Source: UBA6170 sp942491385 (GTDB lineage: Bacteria > Chloroflexota > Anaerolineae > Anaerolineales > Anaerolineaceae). From it: DNA of 64,000 bases. The DNA is taken from the NCBI GenBank assembly GCA_942491385.1, contig CALOAF010000002.1, positions 1-64,000 on the forward strand, given 5' to 3'. The translations under genes were made by a program, and so were the position numbers. Below, one piece after another: positions 44,186-53,115 of this stretch. The notes beneath the pieces were generated by a model, which made no database searches, was not told the origin of the DNA, and saw only the letters and a program-made list of their open reading frames with translations. The first letter of the stretch is position 1. The number at the start of each line of letters is the position of its first letter.

Positions 44186-45172
44186 TCATCCACCGATTTG
44201 CATCATATTTCTGTTTTCAGGGGAATGGTTCAATAATAATTCGTGCCGGGCTGGTTTTAGTTTGATCACCCTGGCGATCAGTTCTGAGATATCCTCACCT
44301 GCCCGCATAGCAGCCAGAAGTGGAACTTCAAAATCACTCATCAAGCAGGGACGCAGATTTCCATCCGCGGTCAGACGCAAGCGATTACAGCGGCTACAAA
44401 AATGATCATCATCCAGAGGTGAAATAAAGCCTACAAAACCTTTTGCATCAGGGATTTGATAAAGTTTTGCCGGACCAAGTTGTTCTGGTTGGTAAACTGG
44501 TTTTAGATTCATATGCTGGTAGCGTTCCAGCACTGTGCGAGTTGATAAATAACATTCAGAAGGATCAGGGAACCCTTCTCCCCATGAAACTTGATTTTGA
44601 ATTGGCATGAGCTCTATAAAACGCACATGCCATGCATTTTCCCTGGTTAAATTCATAAAATCAGGGATTTCATGATCGTTGATACCAGACATCATGACCA
44701 TATTAATCTTCAGCGGTAAAAGACCATGTTTTTCTGCTGCTTCAATTCCTCGCCAAACAGTTGCTAAATCACCATAGCGAGTAATTTTCTTGAACAAATC
44801 TGGGTTTAGCGTATCAAAACTGACATTAACCCTGGTTAATCCAGCATCTTTTAAGGCTTCCGCATATTTTTCCAGTAAAAAGCCATTGGTTGTAATCGTA
44901 ATTTCGTTTATTCCTGATACCTGCCGAATCATTTCTACCAAATCAACGATTCCTTTTCTCACGAGAGGTTCCCCCCCGGTCAAACGAATTTTTGATATTC
45001 CATTCTCCGCCGCAACCCGAACCACCTCAACAATTTCTTCAAATCTCATCATCTCGGAATGTTCTCGTGGCGCAACGCCTTCAGCCGGCATACAATAAAC
45101 GCACCGAAAATTACATAAATCTGTGACCGATATTCTCAAATAATTGATCGTTCTACCAATAGAATCTTTCAA
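44186..45172 (-). CDS. moaA: GTP 3',8-cyclase MoaA
   Basis: 328 residues. The radical SAM cluster is CNFRCVYCM, the second [4Fe-4S] cluster uses FCSRCNRLRLTADGNLRPC, and the C-terminus is GG as required for activity. It makes cyclic pyranopterin phosphate, the first intermediate of the molybdenum/tungsten cofactor. The start is a TTG (45172) eight bases after GAGG. It lies downstream of the tungsten-enzyme gene cluster on the same strand, which makes functional sense. Confidence 0.95.
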   Translation of the reverse strand: MKDSIGRTINYLRISVTDLCNFRCVYCMPAEGVAPREHSEMMRFEEIVEVVRVAAENGISKIRLTGGEPLVRKGIVDLVEMIRQVSGINEITITTNGFLLEKYAEALKDAGLTRVNVSFDTLNPDLFKKITRYGDLATVWRGIEAAEKHGLLPLKINMVMMSGINDHEIPDFMNLTRENAWHVRFIELMPIQNQVSWGEGFPDPSECYLSTRTVLERYQHMNLKPVYQPEQLGPAKLYQIPDAKGFVGFISPLDDDHFCSRCNRLRLTADGNLRPCLMSDFEVPLLAAMRAGEDISELIARVIKLKPARHELLLNHSPENRNMMQIGG

Positions 45173-45333
45173 TAGTGATACCTCGTAGAAAATTATTTTG
45201 TATATTACTCAGGCAAACTAAACTTCGTAATAATTTGATTCTGAAAATAAGTATAACAAAAATTACCATCAACCAAACAATATTGGATAATTAAGTGTAA
45301 ATTAATACAATTCAGGGAATTAATCATATTTGT

Positions 45334-45368
45334 ATCACAGCCTCTGAAGAATTTTCAGAGGCTGTGAT
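45334..45368 (-). terminator. Long hairpin without U tract after the polyferredoxin gene
   Basis: A perfect 15-base inverted repeat (45334-45348 and 45354-45368) with a five-base loop, 11 bases after the stop at 45380. On neither strand does a clear T run follow. It probably stabilises or ends the message. Confidence 0.55.
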
Positions 45369-45379
45369 GATATTAATAA

Positions 45380-47401
45380 TTATTCTTCTACATACAATTT
45401 GTAGGCGTATGTTTCTTCAGGTACCTGATCTTTTGGATATACATCAATAGCCAACTCATCTTGTTTTGGACAAACATCCACACACAGGCCACAACCAACA
45501 CATCCTGAGTCATCCATCACCCGAGGGAATACACCACGTATACCTTCAACTTCCACCAGTTCAAAGCAGTCATACGGACAATTATCATAACAATCCATAC
45601 AACGGACACAGGTATCAAAGTTTACTTTGGCGATACCAATAACGGCTTTCCGTTTTTCCTCAAGTGAGAGAGGTGGTATCGCATGACTGGGACAAACCTG
45701 GCCACATAGGTTGCAGTCATACTCACAGCGCCCAGAGAATGGATCCATAATCGGGGTAAACAGTGACTCCCATCCACCTTCTGTGACAGCAGGTTGAATG
45801 ATATTGCCCGGACAGGCTTCAATACATTGATCACAACGAATACATTTGTCCAGGAAATCTTCACCTGCGCCTGGAGGACGCATGACACTCGCCTTGGCTG
45901 CTTTCACTTTACCAACATCGGTTGCCAGTAAACCAACAGCGATGGCACTGGTCGCAACCGTTGCAATGGCTTCTCGTCGGCTGGGATCAAATTCATAGTT
46001 CCATCCACCCATCTTGCCTTTTTCAAAGGTGATCGCAAGTTTTGGACAAGGAACTGCACAATCCATACACATAATGCATTCTGCTGGATCGCTCTTGAAA
46101 TCATTTTCAGGGCTGATAGCACCCATCGGGCAGATAGCTGCACATTCGCCGCATTGAACACAACTCATCTGACTGACGCGCCGTTTGACCCAAGAGAATT
46201 TTGATCCCAGTCCAATTAAGGCACCTAATGGGCATAAGTAACGGCACCAGAACCTCTTTTCTACCAGGTTTAACAGTAAAACCAGCAAAAAAGGAACGCC
46301 AATCAACCACCAGCTGAATCCTGGCCAAATGAAGTCTTTTTTATCAGCCATTTGGAAGTATTCCATGACTGGTTTTGCGCCGGTTGTAATCCCACGAATA
46401 ATAATGGTAATCGGTTCAAAATACATAAAAGCCAGGCTGCCAAAAACAGCCATGACCAGAATAGTGAAAAGAATGACGTATTTCACTTTTCGTAACCATT
46501 GCACTTTAATTCTGCGGCCTCTGAAGCCGAAAAGCTCCAACACTGCTCCCAATGGGCAGAACCAGGCACACCATACACGGCCTAACAAGATTGTCACCAC
46601 GACTGTGATCAAGGCTGGCCAATAATTCGCAATGAATTCGCGCCCGCCAATCATGGCTGTAAGGGCTTGCAGCGGGTTGAGACGTGAGAACAAATTGATC
46701 GGGGTTCCCGAACCAGATCCAACGCCAGCTGTCAATGTAAAGTACATCAGCACCAGGAAAAGTGCCAGGGCTGCATATTGAACGACAATTCTGACCCGTT
46801 TCCAGACCAGATCCTTCGCTTTTACGGTCTTACCGATTTCAGTTCCACCCAGATGGGTTATTGCTCCCGTTGGGCAGTAAGGCACACACTTGTTACAGGT
46901 ATCACAGATCGCCTCGTGTGTATTGAAAGCCGTCGTGACCACCCTTTCAGGGGCTCTACCTTTAAAACCAAGCACATGATTTTCAGCAATTTCATCACAG
47001 GCCCGAACACACAAACCGCACAGGATACAATCACTTTCGGGGTCAGCAGCAGGGAATGAAGGTTTTTCCACACCTAATGTTGCTGCCATTCTCTGAACAG
47101 CAGGAACTTCTGGGCAGCGTGAGAGAATGAAATTTGCCATCACCTTACGGGTTTGTAGAACATCAGGCGAATCGGTTTCAATAACCATCCCATTTGTAAC
47201 CTGTGTATTACAGGATGTGACGATGGCTGAGCGGCCATTATTCTTAGATTCGACCAGGCATAATCGACAGGCTCCATAAGGTGAAACGTCCTCATGGTGG
47301 CAGAGCGTGGGAATATAAATATCATTCTCACGAGCTACTTCCAGCAGGGTTTTTCCTTCGGCAACTTCATAATTTTTTCCGTTTATTGTCAGATTTATCA
47401 T
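45380..47401 (-). CDS. Fusion of NuoG-type [2Fe-2S]/[4Fe-4S] domain with NapH-like membrane polyferredoxin
   Basis: 673 residues. Domain order: plant-type [2Fe-2S] ferredoxin (C34, C45, C48, C64); two [4Fe-4S] motifs (CILCGLCVRAC at 125, CDTCNKCVPYC at 166); membrane part from about residue 200 to 420 with four to five helices and two NapH-type CX3CP sites (WCAWFCPLGA and WCRYLCPLGA); two more [4Fe-4S] motifs (CVQCGEC, CIMCMDC); a short hydrophobic segment after R475-R476; then four [4Fe-4S] motifs. The His-Cys cluster of NuoG/HydA is missing. Likely role: electron transfer from the NuoE-NuoF pair (genes directly upstream) to a membrane acceptor or donor. I know no standard name for this architecture. 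Confidence 0.85.
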   Translation of the reverse strand: MINLTINGKNYEVAEGKTLLEVARENDIYIPTLCHHEDVSPYGACRLCLVESKNNGRSAIVTSCNTQVTNGMVIETDSPDVLQTRKVMANFILSRCPEVPAVQRMAATLGVEKPSFPAADPESDCILCGLCVRACDEIAENHVLGFKGRAPERVVTTAFNTHEAICDTCNKCVPYCPTGAITHLGGTEIGKTVKAKDLVWKRVRIVVQYAALALFLVLMYFTLTAGVGSGSGTPINLFSRLNPLQALTAMIGGREFIANYWPALITVVVTILLGRVWCAWFCPLGAVLELFGFRGRRIKVQWLRKVKYVILFTILVMAVFGSLAFMYFEPITIIIRGITTGAKPVMEYFQMADKKDFIWPGFSWWLIGVPFLLVLLLNLVEKRFWCRYLCPLGALIGLGSKFSWVKRRVSQMSCVQCGECAAICPMGAISPENDFKSDPAECIMCMDCAVPCPKLAITFEKGKMGGWNYEFDPSRREAIATVATSAIAVGLLATDVGKVKAAKASVMRPPGAGEDFLDKCIRCDQCIEACPGNIIQPAVTEGGWESLFTPIMDPFSGRCEYDCNLCGQVCPSHAIPPLSLEEKRKAVIGIAKVNFDTCVRCMDCYDNCPYDCFELVEVEGIRGVFPRVMDDSGCVGCGLCVDVCPKQDELAIDVYPKDQVPEETYAYKLYVEE

Positions 47402-47413
47402 CGCATTCTCTCC

Positions 47414-49267
47414 CTATCTGACCACAACTGCATTGAAATTACAGACGTCACGGCAAACACCACAACGTATGCAAATGTTTTCATCAATGACATGTAGTTT
47501 TCCTTTCTCGCCTGAAATAGCTTCAACCGGACAATAGCGTGCACAAAGTGTGCAGCCTGTACATTCTGGGTCGATGATTTCGAATGTTATCAAGGCTTTA
47601 CAGACGCCTGCCGGGCACCTTTTATCGCGAATATGGGCTTCATATTCCTCTCTGAAGTACTTCAAAGTCGTAAGCACCGGATTCGGAGCTGTCTGGCCTA
47701 AACCACATAGGGATCCAATCTTGACAGCATTGGCAAGTTCTTCCAATACTTCGAGATCGCCTTCCTCACCATATCCCCGGGAAATATAATCCACAATTTC
47801 CCACATCCGCTTCACACCTTCGCGGCAGGCACTGCACTTGCCACAGGATTCGAATTTACAGAATTCGAGGAAGTATCGGGCAACATCCACCATGCAGGTA
47901 TCTTCATCCATGACAATCACGCCACCCGAACCCATAATGGACCCGGCGTCTCGAAGACTGTCATAATCCATTGGCAGGTCAAACATGCTTTCAGGGATAC
48001 ACCCTCCTGAAGGACCTCCCGTTTGAACTGCTTTCACCTTCTTACCATTTGGGACACCCCCACCAATTCCTTCGACAAGTTCGCTGATACTGATGCCCAT
48101 GGGCACTTCTACCAAACCGGTATTATTGATCTTTCCAACCAAAGAGAAGATCATTGTGCCCCGATTTTTATCATTTCCAATACTGGCAAACCAGTCAGCT
48201 CCATTATTGATGATGTGTGGAATCCATGCCCAGGTCTTAACGTTATTGATATTGGTTGGTTTTCCCCACAACCCACTTTGAGCTGGATAGGGAGGTCTGG
48301 TGCGTGGTTCTCCCACACGCCCCTCAATGGATGCCATCATAGCTGTTTCTTCACCACACACAAAAGCACCGGCACCAAGTTGTACTTCTACATCAAAACT
48401 GAAGTCGCTCCCTAAAATATTGTCTCCTAAAAAGCCATATTCCCGGGCTTGCAGAATCGCCTTTTTGATCATTTTCACTGCCAACGGGTACTCGTGGCGA
48501 ATATATATAAATCCTTTGCTGGCACCAATGGCATACGCGCCTAAGATCATCCCTTCCAATATGCTATGTGGATTTCCTTCAATAATGCCCCGATCCTGAA
48601 ATGCACCCGGATCCCCTTCATCCGCATTGCAGATAATATATCGCTGGTCTGCTATTTCTTTTCGGCACAATTCCCACTTGATCGCTGCTGGAAATCCAGC
48701 CCCACCCCGCCCACGCAGGTTAGCTTTTTTTACTTCTTCCATCACCTGATCAGGAGTCATCTCGAACATTGCTTTGGAAACTGCTTTATATCCTCCACCT
48801 ACAATATAATCTTCAATTTTTTCAGGATCAATCGCACCGCTGTTTTTTAATAAAACACGAGTTTGTTTTTTATAAAATGGTATTTCATCCTCATGAACAA
48901 TTTTATTTTCTGTGATCGGATCAGTATATAACAATCGATCGACTACTTTTCCATTCACAATTGTTTCAGAAATAATAGTCTTGGCATCTTTAGGTTTGAC
49001 ATGCGTATAAACAAGTTTTTCCGGGTGAATAACGACCAAAGGTCCTTGTTCACAAAATCCATGACAGCCAGTCGTTTTTAATTCTACTTTTGCATCCAAT
49101 CCTTGATCATGGATGGCATTCCTGAACGATTCCGCCACCTCAGCCGATTCCTGTGACCGGCATCCGGTTCCCCCACACACCAAAATGACAGGCTTGGACG
49201 CATCCCTGGCAGACAGAATTTGCTGGCGTTGTTTTTCCAATTCTGAAGGTAAAATTCTTTCAGTCAT
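47414..49267 (-). CDS. NuoF-like NADH dehydrogenase flavin subunit (HydB/HndC type)
   Basis: 617 residues. An N-terminal thioredoxin-like [2Fe-2S] domain (C31, C36, then TTGCHGFC) precedes the 51-kDa core: NADH/FMN loop GRGGAGFPAAIKWELC, then GAGAFVCGEETAMMASIEG, then the [4Fe-4S] site ESCGKCSACREG. The C-terminus adds two ferredoxin clusters (CTGCTLCARYCP and CIRCGVCRDVC). This layout is that of NADH subunits of bifurcating hydrogenases and formate dehydrogenases, but no hydrogenase gene is present. AGGAGG precedes the start, which overlaps nuoE-like by eight bases. Confidence 0.92.
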   Translation of the reverse strand: MTERILPSELEKQRQQILSARDASKPVILVCGGTGCRSQESAEVAESFRNAIHDQGLDAKVELKTTGCHGFCEQGPLVVIHPEKLVYTHVKPKDAKTIISETIVNGKVVDRLLYTDPITENKIVHEDEIPFYKKQTRVLLKNSGAIDPEKIEDYIVGGGYKAVSKAMFEMTPDQVMEEVKKANLRGRGGAGFPAAIKWELCRKEIADQRYIICNADEGDPGAFQDRGIIEGNPHSILEGMILGAYAIGASKGFIYIRHEYPLAVKMIKKAILQAREYGFLGDNILGSDFSFDVEVQLGAGAFVCGEETAMMASIEGRVGEPRTRPPYPAQSGLWGKPTNINNVKTWAWIPHIINNGADWFASIGNDKNRGTMIFSLVGKINNTGLVEVPMGISISELVEGIGGGVPNGKKVKAVQTGGPSGGCIPESMFDLPMDYDSLRDAGSIMGSGGVIVMDEDTCMVDVARYFLEFCKFESCGKCSACREGVKRMWEIVDYISRGYGEEGDLEVLEELANAVKIGSLCGLGQTAPNPVLTTLKYFREEYEAHIRDKRCPAGVCKALITFEIIDPECTGCTLCARYCPVEAISGEKGKLHVIDENICIRCGVCRDVCNFNAVVVR

Positions 49268-49742
49268 CAGCGACAGCCTCCTTCTCTACAGATTTTTTAA
49301 TCACACGTTCAACTTTACTGACAGACATATTGCCATACTTTTTATCGTCAATTGTCAACACAGGAGCAATTGCACAACATCCCAGACAGGAAACTTCTTC
49401 AAGAGTGAATTCCTGATCCTCTGTCGTCTCACCAGGGGCTATTTTTAATACCCGATCTACCTGGTCCACCAGCATATTACTACCGCGAACATGACAGGCT
49501 GTTCCGTTACAAACAGTAATAATATGTTTCCCTCGCGGTTCCAGTTTAAAAACTTTATAAAAAGCCGCAACCTGATAAATTCTAATCATCGGGACATTTA
49601 ATTGTTCAGATAATTTTTCTAATGCTTCCGGTGGCAGATAATGAAATTCTTCCTGGACTGCTAACATTGCCTGGATAAGATCATTTTCATCCTTACCGTG
49701 ATCACCTATGATTGTTTCAACTTTGATAATATCGATTGCCAT
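49260..49742 (-). CDS. NuoE-like [2Fe-2S] subunit (HydC/HndA type)
   Basis: 160 residues. Thioredoxin-like [2Fe-2S] protein with VCNGTACHVRGS (two cysteines) and VSCLGCCAIAPVL (two cysteines), after the helical N-terminus. It pairs with the NuoF-like protein and takes part in NADH oxidation or NAD reduction. The order nuoE-nuoF-polyferredoxin matches a HydCBA-like operon with the hydrogenase subunit replaced. Confidence 0.93.
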   Translation of the reverse strand: MAIDIIKVETIIGDHGKDENDLIQAMLAVQEEFHYLPPEALEKLSEQLNVPMIRIYQVAAFYKVFKLEPRGKHIITVCNGTACHVRGSNMLVDQVDRVLKIAPGETTEDQEFTLEEVSCLGCCAIAPVLTIDDKKYGNMSVSKVERVIKKSVEKEAVADD

Positions 49743-49798
49743 AAGTTTTAATCCCTTTCTGTTATGTAGTTATTAATAAAATTATTTGGATTTATTAA

Positions 49799-50371
49799 TT
49801 AGAATATATTTCGTCTCGGTGATAATGACCAGGGACATGCAGCCACACAATTTGCACAATCAATGCCACCATTCTCTTGCCAGAACATATAGCATTTTTC
49901 CACATCCACCGGCCAACGTAATATTCCTGGACGATTAGAAATGGAAGTTTGCTCTGTTGTACGCTCATCAAATTGAATTGCCCTTGCTGGGCAAGCCTGA
50001 GCACAGGCATGACAGGTTTCACAATAGGAGCGAATCCCAAAATCGATTGGTTTATCTGGAACAAGCGGCATATTGGTATAAACTTTGCATAATCTCTGGC
50101 GCGGACCGAATTCAGGGCTGAGCATCAGTCCGATCCGGCCGAATTCCCCTAAACCGGCACTGATTGCCAGCGGAATACTTTGTGCGGTGTCATTGCCGGA
50201 TGGAATAGCAGGGTATCCCAACATGCGAATGTACTTAGCCAGCGATGAGGAAATTTCTGCCATATTCGAATAAGCCAATGCGGTGGCAGCGCTTGCTTCG
50301 GGACCTGGTGAAAGATCGATCTTATCCCACTTCATTTCTATGCCCATGACAATTGCATACTTATAATTCAT
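49799..50371 (-). CDS. Reductive-dehalogenase-like protein, C-terminal part with two [4Fe-4S] motifs
   Basis: 190 residues that continue, in another frame, the protein coded at 50361-51179. It has the nitroreductase-like corrinoid-domain region found in reductive dehalogenases and QueG (YAIVMGIEM, SAGLGEFGRIGLMLSPEFGP) and two [4Fe-4S] motifs, CETCHACAQACP and CANCVAACPW with a further Cys at CYMF. The C-terminus ends soon after the last cysteine and is shorter than usual. ATG 50371 overlaps the upstream stop by 11 bases and has no ribosome site, so either a frameshift has split the gene or translation is coupled. Confidence 0.75.
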   Translation of the reverse strand: MNYKYAIVMGIEMKWDKIDLSPGPEASAATALAYSNMAEISSSLAKYIRMLGYPAIPSGNDTAQSIPLAISAGLGEFGRIGLMLSPEFGPRQRLCKVYTNMPLVPDKPIDFGIRSYCETCHACAQACPARAIQFDERTTEQTSISNRPGILRWPVDVEKCYMFWQENGGIDCANCVAACPWSLSPRRNIF

Positions 50372-51179
50372 TTACTGGACCAGCATTCCCGGTAAATGGT
50401 TCAAAATAATTCTCATAAACCCAGCGTGGATCAATTTCTGTGATCCCCACCAGGTCAGCCCCATAAAACCTGGCAACCTTTTTGATTCTCTCACTCATTT
50501 CAGTGGAATCTTCTATTTTATATTTTTGAGGATTTACTTCATCCTCCCAGCCATATAATCCATCGTTATCACGAATATGTCCAAAATAGCCGGGATAATA
50601 TGGATGGAAGCTGCCGGCTTTATCATCTACCTGGATTGCACCGGCAACAAGCGCGTTTCCCTCCTGAAATTCAGGGTCGGTAAGGGTGACAAATGGCATT
50701 ACGTTACCTACACGCGTTTGATATTCTTCATCCCAGGCGATCCGTGAGAATATCGTGTTTTTTTCATCAAACCGTTTTACATCCAGCAAATATTCCGTAA
50801 ATGTTGGCTCTTCCACCAGGTTTATTTCGGGCAACAACCTGACATGCACGTTTAATAAATGATCCTGCATGTCCTCCATTTTGGTGAACCGTTCTCCACA
50901 TGCCTGACAGAACCATGTATTGATCTTTGGAGGAGTCACCGGCGTATTTGTTGCTTCAGGTGTTATGAATGTATGTGGAGATGTAGGAACTGTTTTATAA
51001 CCCTCATATTGAATTTGGGCATCCGATAATGCATTTTGATTATTCTCAGGCGCGCATGCGGACAAAATTTCTGCTGCTCCGACGCTTATACCTAGCAGAC
51101 CCGCAGCACGGAGAAAATCTCTACGGTTAATTTCTCCCATGTGAAGCATTCTTAACACTTCGGCTATTTTTTGATCCAT
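50361..51179 (-). CDS. Reductive-dehalogenase-like protein, N-terminal part with Tat signal, lipobox and C2H2-finger-like motif
   Basis: 272 residues. The N-terminal NRRDFLRAAGLLG is a twin-arginine signal; LSAC at residues 39-42 fits a lipobox, so the mature protein may be a lipoprotein outside the membrane. A Pro/Thr-rich linker follows. C91, C94, H107 and H112 have exactly the C-x2-C-x12-H-x4-H spacing of a classical C2H2 zinc finger, which is very unusual in this family. The rest (VARFYGADLVGITEIDPRWVYENYF) is the start of the reductive-dehalogenase fold, which runs on in the next frame. No RdhB-type anchor is present; the nearby four-helix protein might serve. Confidence 0.75.
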   Translation of the reverse strand: MDQKIAEVLRMLHMGEINRRDFLRAAGLLGISVGAAEILSACAPENNQNALSDAQIQYEGYKTVPTSPHTFITPEATNTPVTPPKINTWFCQACGERFTKMEDMQDHLLNVHVRLLPEINLVEEPTFTEYLLDVKRFDEKNTIFSRIAWDEEYQTRVGNVMPFVTLTDPEFQEGNALVAGAIQVDDKAGSFHPYYPGYFGHIRDNDGLYGWEDEVNPQKYKIEDSTEMSERIKKVARFYGADLVGITEIDPRWVYENYFEPFTGNAGPVNEL

Positions 51180-51200
51180 ATTTATCTTCTCAATTCGATA

Positions 51201-51482
51201 TTATTCAGCATCCCGAATTGCCAGGTAGTCAATAACCAATTCCTTTTGTTCTGCGGTTATTTGCATTCCAGCCATTTCCATTCTATCTACAGTTGACTGC
51301 CACATCTCGCGGGAATACTTGGCATTGTCAACCTGAACAATGGAATGACAGGTGCTGCATTTCGTTTGAACCAAGGCTTGTCCTGGGTGTGGAGTTGGTG
51401 CGACTGGTTCTTGTGAGCCACATCCTACTAAGACAATCGCCGCAAGCACTAAAACAATAATCAATGTGTATGTGAATTTCAT
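51201..51482 (-). CDS. c-type cytochrome lipoprotein
   Basis: 93 residues from ATG 51482, eight bases after GGAGG. The signal peptide ends at LVGC (lipobox, C21). One haem c site, CSTCH (C42, C45, H46), is followed by a Met-rich stretch (DRMEMAGMQ) that may give the sixth ligand. It is a small monohaem electron carrier, anchored outside the membrane, in the gene cluster of redox enzymes between the four-helix protein and the dehalogenase-like protein. Confidence 0.85.
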   Translation of the reverse strand: MKFTYTLIIVLVLAAIVLVGCGSQEPVAPTPHPGQALVQTKCSTCHSIVQVDNAKYSREMWQSTVDRMEMAGMQITAEQKELVIDYLAIRDAE

Positions 51483-51506
51483 TTTTCTAGCCTCCATTTT
51501 CTTTGT

Positions 51507-52061
51507 TTAGAATTCTTCATCATTTGGACCGTTATCATTCGATAACCAATAAAAACTAAATTTTTCTGTAAACTTTTTATGGAAAAACCCAGATAAAACG
51601 CCTAAGATAGTGGCAGCGATAGCTAAATATAATCCCGGTTGTATCAAAGTATAAACATCTACAAAAGCAAACCCACCATAGCTTCCCACCCCATGACCTT
51701 GAATTGGAACCTCGTACAACGCTGCTACTCCTCCTATTCTGACCAGAAACCGCCAGATAGCCAATCCGACCAGCACCCCAGCACTGGATAAAGCAATTGC
51801 AATTCCTTTTCCTTTAATAAATGATCCTACAATTAATAGAAAAATACAAGTCAACAAGAGAGAAAATAAGACCGTCATTTGCGGACTGCGTGTATAGCCA
51901 ATAAACTCACTGGCAGGACCATCAATCAGGTAGGGATAAATATCGGTTGGTCTGTTCATCACAGAAACCTCTATCGTCCACCAGGGGTAAAGCATCGAGA
52001 TGATCAATAAGACGCTGGCCAAGAAAGCCAGAGGATCGAGTCCAAATTTAATTTTTTTCAA
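51507..52061 (-). CDS. Four-helix membrane protein
   Basis: 184 residues starting at TTG 52061, six bases after AGGAG. Four hydrophobic helices lie at about residues 9-28, 62-80, 87-105 and 135-158, with a loop of about 35 residues between the first two (likely extracytoplasmic). The C-terminus is acidic (NDNGPNDEEF). No known family recognised. The position between thiF-like and the cytochrome gene suggests an anchor or quinone-site subunit, but no haem or quinone motif is visible. Confidence 0.55.
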   Translation of the reverse strand: MKKIKFGLDPLAFLASVLLIISMLYPWWTIEVSVMNRPTDIYPYLIDGPASEFIGYTRSPQMTVLFSLLLTCIFLLIVGSFIKGKGIAIALSSAGVLVGLAIWRFLVRIGGVAALYEVPIQGHGVGSYGGFAFVDVYTLIQPGLYLAIAATILGVLSGFFHKKFTEKFSFYWLSNDNGPNDEEF

Positions 52062-52079
52062 AAAAGTCTCCTGGAGATT

Positions 52080-53015
52080 TCAACTGATCAGGCGGGTAAA
52101 AATTCGAACCAGGCCAGGTCTTTTTGCCAGGGCAGGAATCAATCGTCTACCCCAATCCTTCCGCATCGCCCGGGATAATAAGCGCCGTCCAGCACTAAAT
52201 TTCGCAATCCGGCCACCATCAGGCGTAACGTGCCAATACCTTGGCGCAGCAACAGGCTTCCATCTGCCCGTAATGATTTTCATCATTTCCATGCTGGCCA
52301 ACGTTCCTGAAATCCAAACAATCGGAGCAATTTGTGGATGTGGTAATTTGCCTTCGCAAAACCCTTCAAACCACTCCTGAGTCCATCCTCCTAAAGACCG
52401 ATAATAATATAAAATACTACGATTTTCCTTGCTTTCCATAAAGACTTTGAGGTCATCGTAAGAAGCTTTATAAGGCATCGTTAAACACTCAGAAGCATAG
52501 GGACCACCCGGCATGAATGAACACACGCGGCCTAACGCACCAGCTGGATAGGACATAATCGCCGGTATCCCGGCATCTACACAGGCATCCAGCATCGAAA
52601 CACTTAATGGCCAACTATCCGCAGCTGGGATAACCACATTCCAGGCTTCCTGCATAATCACAGATGAGATTTCATCCGGCAGTAATTCTCTGGGTATTAA
52701 ATTTATTTTTGCTTGCGGGTTAATTTTCAAGATTGACTCTTTCGTGACAACACCTTTGTTTTGCCCGATCGTATCAACATTACAACAAATCTGACGATTG
52801 AGATTCGATACCTGAAAAGAATCGAACTCATAAATGGTCATGTTTTCAACACCACATCTGGCAAGTGAAATCGCGACAATACCACCAATGCCGCCACTAC
52901 CTATAATTAAAATGTTTGCATTGCGGAGTTTTTCCTGTTCATCCGGAGAAAAAACACCATAATTTCGTTCGAACAGTGATTTGTATTCTGAATTCGTGCG
53001 ATTTAACTTATCCAT
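52080..53015 (-). CDS. ThiF/MoeB/HesA-family adenylating enzyme
   Basis: 311 residues from ATG 53015 (MDKLNRTNSEY). The ATP-binding loop is IIGSGGIGGIVA, followed by NLNRQI and the adenylation region typical of E1-like enzymes. MoeB-type members activate MoaD-like proteins for pterin cofactor sulfur; in the AorABCDE set of Aromatoleum a ThiF-like protein accompanies the tungsten aldehyde oxidoreductase. A longer frame to 53069 exists, but the extra residues come from a terminator-like hairpin. No clear ribosome site is visible. Its C-terminus is basic. Confidence 0.85.
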   Translation of the reverse strand: MDKLNRTNSEYKSLFERNYGVFSPDEQEKLRNANILIIGSGGIGGIVAISLARCGVENMTIYEFDSFQVSNLNRQICCNVDTIGQNKGVVTKESILKINPQAKINLIPRELLPDEISSVIMQEAWNVVIPAADSWPLSVSMLDACVDAGIPAIMSYPAGALGRVCSFMPGGPYASECLTMPYKASYDDLKVFMESKENRSILYYYRSLGGWTQEWFEGFCEGKLPHPQIAPIVWISGTLASMEMMKIITGRWKPVAAPRYWHVTPDGGRIAKFSAGRRLLSRAMRKDWGRRLIPALAKRPGLVRIFTRLIS

Positions 53016-53052
53016 AATGCAACAATGATGACAATGATATTTAACGATTAGT

Positions 53053-53090
53053 ATCGAGGCTCCAACCAAATTAATAATTGGAGCCTCGAT
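53053..53090 (-). terminator. Long hairpin without U tract between the AOR and ThiF-like genes
   Basis: A perfect 13-base inverted repeat (53053-53065 and 53078-53090) with a 12-base loop, 26 bases after the AOR stop. No T run follows on either strand. It probably forms the 3' end or processing site of the AOR message and separates two transcripts. Confidence 0.55.
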
Positions 53091-53115
53091 TGAATTCAGC
53101 GAAACCTAAAATGGT

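Noticed and set aside
45380..47401. Polyferredoxin fusion as plain NuoG or as hydrogenase HydA
   Set aside because: There is no H-cluster or molybdopterin-fold domain, and the His-Cys cluster is missing; the membrane part is NapH-like.
50361..50371. Readthrough of the in-frame stop (for example selenocysteine) in the dehalogenase-like gene
   Set aside because: The stop is TAA and the rest of the fold is in a different frame, so a frame change is needed, not readthrough.
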